A DNA stretch of 64,000 nucleotides. Origin: Colocasia esculenta. Taxonomy: Eukaryota; Streptophyta; Magnoliopsida; Alismatales; Araceae. The stretch spans positions 174,072,348 to 174,136,347 of the forward strand of contig CM024753.1 in the NCBI GenBank assembly GCA_014218235.1, written 5' to 3'. The translations under genes were made by a program, and so were the position numbers. Under the pieces are notes generated by a model. That model saw nothing but the letters and a program-made list of their open reading frames with translations, searched no databases and had not been told where the DNA came from. This document shows, in pieces, positions 55,112 through 64,000 of this stretch (position 1 is its first letter; every line of letters starts with the position of its first letter).

Positions 55112-56019
55112 GTGTAGTTAGGTGGCTCCCTCACTTCTATAACGGGAAAGGTCGAGACATGGAGAAGATTGTAACTTCACCCGCGGCCACGAGTGACCGG
55201 CCCCGAACGTACCAGCATTAGTGTTTCTAAACAAAGATAATAAAAATGACGTAGATTATTTTTAAAAATATTTTATTAAATAAAAAAGAGATTTTTTAAT
55301 CAATAAAATTATTTAAAAGATAATTCACATCATCTCCATTCCCTTCCTTAAAAGGACACTAAATATTTCTTATGCTCTCTCGGTACTTCGCGCACGAGAC
55401 CAGAAGCTTTCTTATATGAAAAAAGCTCTGAGTAATTTTTAGAATATTTTCAAATTAAGACATTTTTCACTTAATTTATATGATAAATCTTATCGTATAA
55501 ATAGTTATTCTATATATGCAACCGTAACTATTCTAGTCCAAAAAAAATCTCTCACTGTAAGAAATAAAATACTGTATAGTTTTGCTGCCTCGGACATAAG
55601 TCCTGCTCTCGGGTTATAAATCTCTCCTCTGACACAATCAAGAAAGAAGAGATCAGAATAAAAAAAAATTGGGGGACCATTTGGCTTTTCAACATGACTA
55701 GAAATCAGAGATGTGACATGATACGGTTACATGTGTATCATCCTTGCATGTATTCGAATTTGTACTAATTCAATCTTTCTATTTTCAGGTGATTGTCTTA
55801 TCTTTTCTTTGGACAAATTAATTATAGGTTTCTATCATAGGGAGGACTTTTATCCTAATTCCTGTCAGAAAAAATATGTTCTAAATAATCTCTCTTTTTT
55901 GTGGACTTCAACAATTAGTTCTTAAAAAAATAATTTATGTCTTTTATTTTTTTTCGTTTTACCTTTCCATCAATATTTACCTTTATTTTATGTCATTGTA
56001 TATGTATGATCACTGTGTC
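55112..56019. other. AT-rich intergenic DNA
   Basis: No gene or recognisable repeat family. Many short A/T runs and isolated short frames without domain content. Confidence 0.5.
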
Positions 56020-56530
56020 TATATTTTAACTAATTTTATCGTCTACATTTCACATCTACTTTAACTAGATTTTACATCTACTTTAATTTATCATTTATGT
56101 TCTTATTCTCTGTTCTTGCACTTTAATCAGATTCATCTTCTATTTTAACTCATGTACAGTATTAATTTAACACATCCATACAAGTACTTTAACCAAGAGA
56201 TTGTTCTTTTCTATAACTTCAACCATTTATGCATCTTACAGTAGATGAGGATACCGGTTAAAGTAGAAGAGAAAATCAGTTGAAGTAGAAGAATAAATTT
56301 GTTAAAGAAGAGAAAATCAATTATAAAAGAAGAGAAAATCAGTTAAAATGTCTAGTCTGTTAAAGTAGTAGTTATAGTATGTTAAAGTAATAATCATAAT
56401 CTGCTAAAGTCGTAGTTGTTATAGTGTATTAAATTAGATGGAAAAATTAGTTAAAGTAGGAGAAAAAATATGTTAAAGAAGAAGAGAAAATCAGTTAAAG
56501 TATGTAAGATTTAAAGTAACTTTTAATATG
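56020..56530. repeat. Degenerate foldback repeat (CTACTTTAACT / AGTTAAAGTAG)
   Basis: The left part (about 56020-56210) repeats ATCTACTTTAACT-like words. The right part (about 56250-56520) repeats their complement GTTAAAGTAG with GAAGAGAAAATCAG. The two halves could pair as a long imperfect hairpin. No terminal boundary or duplication was found. Confidence 0.55.
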
Positions 56531-56938
56531 ATTTTAAGTGTAATTTTAAATGAGTTAAATTAAGAGTTAAATTTTTTTGAAATAACACCGTCCACGATTA
56601 GAAGACAAAAAATATTAGTTAGAGATTGTTAGCATGGATCTCAATAAAATAAGGATTAGAAATTAACATTTTTAAAAGTTTCTGAACTTTTTTGTGCAAA
56701 CATTTCTAACAGGGCCCTATAATTAAGATCCTCTCTCCGACAAAGAACTATACTTAATTTGCCCTATTTTTTTTTTAGTAATATGAATTAAAGAACATAT
56801 ATAAGTCCGCTCCGTTTAAGATCCAATCCGAAACTAAATTAGTTATGGCCATTGGATCTTAAATCTAATGGCTCATATTTAATATATAATATTATACATA
56901 TCTAAAATTAAAACCCTACCTCCACCCTCCCCCCTTCC

Positions 56939-56957
56939 GACGCCCCCCCCCCCACCT

Positions 56958-57013
<56 letters not shown>

Positions 57014-57119
57014 GCGACACCCCCCCCCATCTGCCCCCCCCCCTCCGACGCCACCCCTCCCCCTTAGTCCTCCTCCCTCCCTCCCCCCCCCCCTTCCGGC
57101 GCCCCCCCCCCCCCCCCTC

Positions 57120-57211
<92 letters not shown>

Positions 57212-57240
57212 CTCCGGCGACACCCCCCCCTCCGAAGGCA
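56939..57240. repeat. CT microsatellites and poly-C tracts
   Basis: (CT)n at 56960-57011 and 57123-57209, separated and flanked by C8-C14 runs and CTCCGGCGACACC words. The same composition on both sides suggests an internal duplication. Copy numbers here may be unreliable in any assembly. Confidence 0.85.
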
Positions 57241-57261
57241 CCCCTCCCCCTCAGTCCTCAC

Positions 57262-57446
57262 TGGTTTCATATTTTCGAACCGGATAATATCCGGATCCGC
57301 TCCGAATCCGATCATTATCCGACTAAGATATCTGCTTTGTATCCGAATTTTATTCGGAGCGGATACAGATTATCCGATTAAATATTCGGAGCGGACACGG
57401 AAAACTCATATCCGCTCCGTATCCGCTCCGTTTACAGCCCTACTGT
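57262..57446. repeat. ATCCGCTCCG/CGGATA-rich repeat, possible DNA transposon end
   Basis: Words ATCCGCTCCG, TATCCGGATCCG and ATTCGGAGCGGAT recur in both orientations and end with GTTTACAGCCCTA. This composition (GGGCTGTAAACGGAGCGG on the other strand) recurs at ends of plant DNA elements. A similar GTCCGCTCCGTTTAAGATCC lies at 56806. Boundaries are not established. Confidence 0.4.
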
Positions 57447-57539
57447 TATCCAACTAAAACATTAATTTCATCAAGATGTAAATTGTTTGATGAGATAGAC
57501 AAATTCCAATAGGGCCCAAATCCCTTTCCCTTTTTTTAT

Positions 57540-59462
57540 CAATGGGAAATCATTCATTCATTACTAAAACTCATAGCAAGAGGATACACGGTGATATTCT
57601 GACAACGACACAGATACAGGAATATTATGAATATCCCACAGATCAAAATAGCCAACAGAGACAGCAAACTGAGCCAGACAAAGTGTGTGCTGGGGAAATG
57701 CCATCCCTACCTACAACGAAATAGAGATATCAGGGAACTGATTATTGAGATTTCTACACTCTTCAATGATACAACCACGTCTCCACGACCCATGATTTGA
57801 ATGAGCAATAGCTTGAACCACAGTATTTCTATTTTTTTGTGGGAAAATAGTTTTGCAACGAACGGAAGGATTCGCCTTTCCATTCTCACATGAGAGGGAA
57901 CAACAAAGGGTCCTAGAAAGGAAAATTAGAAGTGGAAAAAAAGGTTTCTTGTTCCCCTTGAAGAGACATGGAGAAAGAGATCTCAGCATAAATGATAAAA
58001 CAATTAAAATGAGAGATTACGGGGCATGACTACTCCTGACATCAACTAGCTGATGATCTTGTGTAATATCGGCCACAAATCGGGTGGAAGATGTTAAGCT
58101 CATCCCTACTCAAGTTTGATGGCTTCCACTTTAATATTTTGATTAAATAATCAAGACAATAAGATAGATATGACATGTAGTACCCAACTGATTGTGGCAA
58201 TATAGCACATCTTTTCTGAGAATGTGAGGAAGTGGTCTCACGTTGGTTGTAGTGGGCTCGTCCTCCACAACCTTCTGGGCCTTCAACACGTTTCAAACCA
58301 TTGTATGGCTTAACAGGAGAGAAATCCGAGAGATAAACTATATGCGGGCGAATCTTCTTATAATTCTGTGGAAAAATAATAGTTACATAAAATATTCTTT
58401 TAAAAAGTCTAAAAAAATAATTTTTTTAGGTAGGAAATGCTCAAGTAGTGTATTAAAAAATAATAGAATATTTACAAAGTCTGCGAATTGGGTGCGATAG
58501 ACGAGACCACAAAGTGGACTTTAATTATCAAAAAGGAAAACCATAAAGCAAAAGAATAAATAATGACTGCAAATCTACTGAACATGAATGTTGAATCTTG
58601 GCAGGATACTCTTTCCCCTTCTGGAGGGAAAGTAAAACCATATTTGCAATTTTATGGGAAAAAGGCACTCAAAGAAATGAAGCTACATGTCAACCTTTGT
58701 AAAGAGACAACATGGGTGGGAAATATCCCTCCAGAAATAGTTGAGAAAAGAGCCGTCAAAGAAACAAAAGATATTCTTAATATGTTGGAAAAAAGATTCT
58801 TATATTAAGACATGTTTGATATTAAGATAGATCAGAGATGGAATGAATATATCTTCAAAATTTTAAATATATTCTCATTCTATCTCTAGTTTATCTTAAT
58901 ATCAAATATATCTTAATTTTAAAGATCTATTTTAATATTATATATATTCTTAAAACTATTTTCTCCAACCTAGAAATTTCTGTAAAAATTAGAAATGAAA
59001 AAGAGAAATATTTGTGTCCGGCCGTGAAGTACCCGACCGCCAGTCCAGACACATGCGGTGTGTGCGTGGTGTTGATATTTGCGGCTGGGTCTTTCCTCTG
59101 GATTTAAAGTACTTCTCAAAGAAAAAAAAAGAATCATGCACATGCTCCATACCTTAGCATCATCCTACGTGGCCTAATAATCCATTATGCTTCCAAGATC
59201 TCAAAATGACCATTTTATACAACAAGAATGAAGAGATGACCAGATCGACTATCTGAGACAAAAATTGGAATCATCTCGTTGAACACAATGGCGAAATCTA
59301 CCACAACCCACAAGGTGATTAGTCCATGATAGCAAGGAAATGTGACGGACAAAGTTAATAGGTAAACCACTGCTCGCTTGGATCTGCTGTTCCCTGTTGA
59401 TGGGGCACCCATAGTCCATATGCTGGTGGGGGGACTTACCCATGACACTTCTCCATGAACTG
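57540..59462. other. No confident gene; possible non-LTR remnant; B3 3' flank
   Basis: On the minus strand near 57700-57860 a frame (AIAHSNHGSWRRGCIIEECR) is vaguely like the RNase H tail of plant LINEs, but the match is weak. A small plus-strand frame at 58563-58808 is not recognised. The part 59215-59462 lies downstream of the B3 gene stop and probably includes its 3' UTR. Confidence 0.35.
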
Positions 59463-62006
59463 TTACTTTATATGAACTTGGAACACGCACAGTTTCCCCC
59501 TCCCCCTGGGGAGGAGCTCGAAGATGCACTCGTCGCCTAGCTTCAAGTTGTTGCTCTCTGCGAAGGCCTTCCAACCTCTCCTGAACAGAGTGCGGTTGGG
59601 CATGTGGACGACGCCCACAGTCCAAAGGCGTCCCTCTGGGTCTCTCAGGACCACCTCCATCTTCCTTCTGACGACCTTGTTCTCGTTCCAGAATAAAAGG
59701 GGTATATGCTGCAAAATGGTGCCATGTTACACTGCTCGTCAGTGCTCAAAACAACGATTTTATTTTACTTCACCACCATTCAAAAATACATCAATATATC
59801 TACGTGTTGAAAAGTGAACCCAACGTTCAAAACCTTAAGACCCAAAGACTGTTTTGAGCTGTGTAGATTCATCATGTTGGTGTTGTCCGTGTGTTGCAAA
59901 GGTATTATACTCTTTCAGTTGTGAACCTTTTGTATCTTACTCTATGATGGGTTTAGTTTGAAAGTTGAAGCCAAATAAAGATGCCAACATTTTAAAGCTT
60001 AAATCTTTACAGCATATCAAGCATCAAAGAATATTAGAAAAAGGGGTTCTTTTTTGGCATATATACACGCCCATGAACAGCAAAATAGGTGAAAAGAAAT
60101 TGTAAATTCCAATTTACATGTATACCCTTTGTACATGAATTAAATATCATGATGTATCTCCTTATGGTCACTTTCCCTCGACAAATTTATAAAATCTCTT
60201 TAAAAAAATATGATGACTATGACGGTATATACAATGGAATTTTTTATCAAAGCTTATCATAGGGGTGTGTCAGACAATAATCATGTATGAAGGATACACA
60301 TACAAATACAAAGAATTTCACATTTTGACCAGGATATATATGCAAAGAAATAGAAAATTACTCTTTAGATAGTGTTTTGCACCATCATACAACACACCAA
60401 CAAACACCTTAGCAGATTAAACCAGGGGATTTGAGGTGAACTAATCAATCAAGAACAGTTGAGACCAAACAAGAAATGGGCAAGAGATAGATGAAGAGTT
60501 CATGGAATGCACACACACAAACTTCATTTACCACGTATTTTGTCAGACTAGAAGGCGTCACGACAATCTTAAAGCCCGGGGCGTTGCCGCAAGCAGCGAT
60601 CATCGTTGCTGGTGCTGCCGTGTTCGCCAAGACACGGCTCATGCTGGTTATCTTCTTTACTTTTAGCGGCGATCTCATGCTTCCCTTGCCAGCCTTGTCC
60701 TTGGAAGAGCATTTTTTAACTCCTGGCGGCGGTCTCATGCTTGCCTTGGCTGCCTTGTCCGTGAGAGAACGTGTAATTGGTCTCTCGATGTTCTCTGAGC
60801 CAGATTAATCAAAAACTTACTCAAGAAATCGCCTTATGAAACTAATATTTAGGAGACGCAATTGTCTTCTTACCCTTCGCAATGTATGAAGAAGTTTTTG
60901 TGCACTTCGCAGTTTTCCTGTGGTTTTCGTCGTCCCCCACCATGGCATGGTACTCTTTCTCGCATCCAGTGATGTCGAACACCCGTACATGGAAGACCAG
61001 ACGCCCTTCGTAGCGGAAAACCAAGAAGTACCCAAAATCTAGATCGTGGGCAAACACAAACTGCTGCCAACCAGCTCCAAAACATAGATTTTCAATATCT
61101 TCTTCGATTTCTACTTCAAATGTCCCGCCCAGTGGGCTCAAGATCTTAGCTTTTCGAGGCTCCAGCGCGCGTTCAATGTGCTTGATAAAAGCGGGTGGAA
61201 TTCTCTGCAGGAAGGAAAGAAGATGCGATGTCAGTCCATGGATTGTAGCAGATATCAGAACATGAGCTTGAGATTAGGAAAGGCCACGGAACACATCGTA
61301 AGATTGTTCTAGATTCCTTTTCTTGTTTCTCTTTTCACAAACTGTCTAGGACGACTTAGTTTCAGAGACTATGGTTCTGTAAGGTATAATAAATAGAACG
61401 AATTAATACTACATAAGATGTACACTATGGTTGTTTGCTTGGGTGCAAAATGCAAATATCAGATTCTGGAATCTGGACAGAAACTGGGTAATCTTTGGGA
61501 TTGTAGACAAGAAAACAGAGCAGATTTCGTCACCGGAAAACCCATCCAGCAACTACTTGACCACAGACAAATCGCAAACCTTGATGCACCACGAACCCTC
61601 CTTTTACATGTTTGGAGGACGCGCACTTTCGATCAAATAATCCCCCGTAGAGACCTCTGGCAAGCATCGCCATAGAGCCAAGGTTCTCTTTCTAAAGTGG
61701 TAGGGCGCGGTTACGGTTCTAAATACTCTTCCTCATCTTCTTTGCATCCCATCAAATTAACACGCAGAACATCACAGGAGCAAACTTCATCTCTCCATAC
61801 AAACTACAAACAACAAAGACAGAGATGAAGATAGAGGATGCTCTCGGGGAGGGGGGAGACGCGCGATGACCAAACGAAGACAAGATTCACCAAAACCAGA
61901 AGCGAGAAGGGGAAGAGGAACCCACGAGTCTGTTGGAGAAATCATGCACCAAGACCTTGAAGAAGTGAGGCCTCCGAGTCGGATTCCTTGGCGTCGTCGT
62001 CGCCAT
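59463..62006 (-). CDS. Two-domain B3 transcription factor (REM type), four exons
   Basis: Exons on the minus strand: 62006-61926, 61204-60874, 60794-60532 and 59708-59463, giving 306 residues with intact phase (81, 331, 263 and 246 nt). Introns are GT...AG, including a 79-bp one with GTAAG and CAG ends. The product should be a nuclear DNA-binding protein. Domain 1 (residues about 13-115) starts RPHFFKVLVHDFSNRL, continues RIPPAFIKHIERAL after the first intron and has GYFLVFRYEGRLVFHVRVFD. A basic linker follows, with a 20-residue tandem duplication (DKAAKASMRPPPGVKK / DKAGKGSMRSPLKVKK). Domain 2 runs from GFKIVVTPSSLTKYV to the end, with LRDPEGRLWTVGV, RRGWKAFAESNNL and LGDECIFELL. The start MATTTPRNP is chosen because upstream sequence is low-complexity Pro/Leu. 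The first donor (CTC|GTGGGT) is weak. Targets cannot be inferred. Confidence 0.85.
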
Positions 62007-63330
62007 GCCTGCAAGTGGAGGGACGACTCGCAAAGGGAGAGGGCAACGGCACGCTTCCTGCTGCGGCTGCTGCAGCGGGAGGGGCGGCGGCAGCGTCGCT
62101 GGCGGAAGAGGAAGAGGAACCGTGGGCAGAAGAGAGGGCAAAAGTATGGTAAGCTTTTAGCCAGTTCCGTCACGACTGACGATTCGAAAGTTGCAGACTT
62201 CTTCATGAGCAGATGTAGAGATTTTGTACATAAACCCTTATATAAACTAAAATATATTTGTCACCATAATAAAATATAAACATGCACATAAACCCCTGTT
62301 AAGGCTATACGTGCTCGACTAACTGAGTTAAAAACACAAAGGACCCTTTTTCTTTTCCAAACATGCTTGGAGGAAAAGAAAGGGATTTTTTTTAAAGATA
62401 AATATGCCAATTAACTTGTGCTCTATTAGGAACATATCTTTTTCCTGAAATTTGTCAATAGGAATTTTCTAAATACAATTTTGGTCAGATCATGTATCAT
62501 ACTTGTTTGGCATATATAGTGAGTGGCGAATTTGTGGCAAAGAAGGTTTTGGTTGGTGTGGCAAAAGTATAAAAAGGAAGGGAAAACTAATGAGCACCCT
62601 ATGTTGGAGCATTTTATTATTATTTCTCAGTCTAGATCGAAAAAGGTTAAAATTTCTGTCCCATCTTTTTGACCGAACTTATTTTGCGGTCCGAAGTCCG
62701 AACATACAAATGTTGTTGAAGGACTTTTTTATGAATAGGAGATTAAAATGGTTAATGCATAAATTAAATTAACAATAATAATGCATGAGAAACGCTTAAT
62801 ATATATGGGGCAGCAAGTAAGAAACAATTTTGTAACACCATTTGGTAACATCATTTGGTAACATCACCATTAAAATTATGCTATATCAGCAACTAAAATA
62901 AAAAAGTTAAAAACATCTCATAAATGATGAGGTTGTGGTCAAGGTTCGTCGTACCACTCGGATCGGCCGTGCCGCATTCTTCGTGAGAAGGTACCGTACC
63001 GTACCGCTGAGATACGGTGGAAAAATGGCTTGTTTGGTTTATTTTTTAGTTTTGTGACTTGGTGAATATTTAAAATGAGCAAACTTCAAAAGAAGACTCT
63101 CCATCCAAACTTAAATAGACTCTCCATCTCTTCTCATACATGGACTCACTCTCTAACTCGAGATTATACTCTCTTTCTCTCTCTTAAACACATCTTAGGA
63201 CTCTATAGGATATGAAAAGACTACCACCACGTGAAGAGACCCATAGAGGCTCTGCTCACCAAGTCATATCACCCCAAAGTCAGGGGAGAAGTCATTCTCA
63301 ACGTTGCACCATTTCTCTCTCCCCCTTCTC
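62007..63330. other. Intergenic DNA upstream of the B3 gene
   Basis: 62007-62160 is GC-rich, with CTGCTGCGG and GAGGAAGAGG words, and is probably B3 leader/promoter. The rest is AT-rich without a supported gene. TTTGGTAACATCA is tandemly repeated near 62842-62873 and GGTACCGTACCGTACC lies at 62990. Confidence 0.45.
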
Positions 63331-63800
63331 TCTCATATTCTCTAGAACTATCTATCAGGGATATCACGCCTTCTACAGCTTGAAAAAGTGTTGATATGCT
63401 CACGAAGTTTTCATCAAAGTTGTTCTACTCTTCTTTAGCTTCGTCTTCGAAGTGGAATCACCTCAATTGGTAGTCTGTGACCAAAGTTATAGCAGATTAT
63501 TCTTCACATTCTCTCTCATATCATGATCTACATATACAAGATTATCATGCCTTACACATCTCAAACGAGGGCATATCTCTTCTAGATTTTTTCTTGAAAG
63601 TTGTTCCCTACGACTTTCTCTACGAGCTCCAACTAGAATCACATCAAATGAAGATATGTGGCTAAATATATAGTGAATTATTCTTGACATTCTCTCTCAT
63701 ATCGCGATCCAAACTAGCAATGAGTGCGACTTCTATACAGCTTGAACGAGGGTGATCCAGTCTTTGGGCTTTTCATGAAAGTTGTTCATGATATGACCAA
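63331..63800. repeat. Degenerate approximately 182-bp tandem repeat (2.6 copies)
   Basis: TCTCATAT marks copies at 63331, 63514 and 63695 (spacing 183 and 181). Each copy then has a CAGCTTGAA or CTCAAACGAGG-like word, a GAAAGTTGTTC word and, in the first two, GGAATCACCTCAA / AGAATCACATCAA. These words are familiar from decayed plant LTR retrotransposon tails. The last copy is incomplete. Confidence 0.6.
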
Positions 63801-64000
63801 TATATTCCATCAGATCAACACCAATAATCCGAAAACAGAAACAAAACTGTAACATTTTAAAATTTATAATAAAATATTAATATGATACTAAGAAATTAAA
63901 AGAGATAGTAAATTATACGTAAGACATGATTACTTATATAAAACATAATTATCTTTAATTTTAGAATATTTTATATTATTAATATAATTCTGGTACTATC
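63801..64000. other. AT-rich DNA, no feature seen
   Basis: Short AT-rich end of the window without recognisable genes or repeats. Confidence 0.5.

Noticed and set aside
56879..57241. Frames encoding Arg-Glu repeats
   Set aside because: Artefact of (CT)n microsatellites read in frame.
57700..57990. LINE RNase H remnant on the minus strand
   Set aside because: The similarity is a short impression only. No RT motifs or poly-A tail were found nearby.
58563..58808. 81-codon plus-strand frame
   Set aside because: Unrecognised. It lies in AT-rich DNA without supporting context, so it could be chance.

Overview
The window is plant nuclear DNA, most likely from a monocot. The evidence is a nuclear-type petM gene with very GC-rich third codon positions, a spliced plant-specific B3 (REM-type) gene, and Copia and Gypsy LTR retrotransposons of plant lineages. 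The species cannot be named from the sequence. Exon-intron structure was inferred by eye from splice-site phase. Retroelement lineages come from protein motifs, primer-binding sites and LTR ends, not from a database search.

Positions 1-51,108 are almost entirely nested retroelements. At the left edge lie a reversed Athila-like LTR piece (1-666) and a reversed Tekay/Del-like LTR piece (667-3540). The outermost large element (4694-51108, minus strand) has LTRs at 4694-6241 and 49565-51108, a Tat-type primer-binding site, a split gag, and a near-matching 5-bp target duplication (GCTAT/GCTGT). Two elements sit inside it. One is a tandem SIRE-type Copia array (9847-33593, plus): LTR, internal region, LTR, internal region, with the third LTR missing. 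The other is an Athila-type Gypsy element (34111-47641, plus) that splits the outer gag and is flanked by an unusually long 21-bp duplication. Two solo LTRs sit inside the Copia array: a Tekay-like one (17859-21136, TSD TTAAA) and a reversed SIRE-related one (24642-26425, TSD ATTTG). All element genes are broken by stops, frameshifts or deletions, so the whole stretch reads as decayed.

Positions 51,109-64,000 are lower-copy DNA with two supported host genes. One encodes PetM, the small subunit 7 of the chloroplast cytochrome b6f complex (54376-54738, minus, probable 5' UTR intron). The other is a four-exon two-B3-domain protein (59463-62006, minus, 306 residues) whose exon phases join cleanly. 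Between them are a candidate terminal-inverted-repeat element, a foldback repeat, CT/poly-C tracts and a decayed approximately 182-bp tandem repeat.

The most unusual signal is shared by several LTR families that differ at their ends. Each carries arrays of short quasi-palindromes built on CG-containing words with a fixed footprint: GCGTCC-N8-GGACGC in the outer Tat-type LTR and in the Tekay-like solo LTR, GCGAC-N10-GTCGC in the left Tekay-like LTR, and ACGAT-N6-ATCGT within the CGATT array of the SIRE LTR. The first two both span exactly 20 bp. A second notable item is a long extra reading frame of about 3.5 kb after pol in the SIRE-type element.
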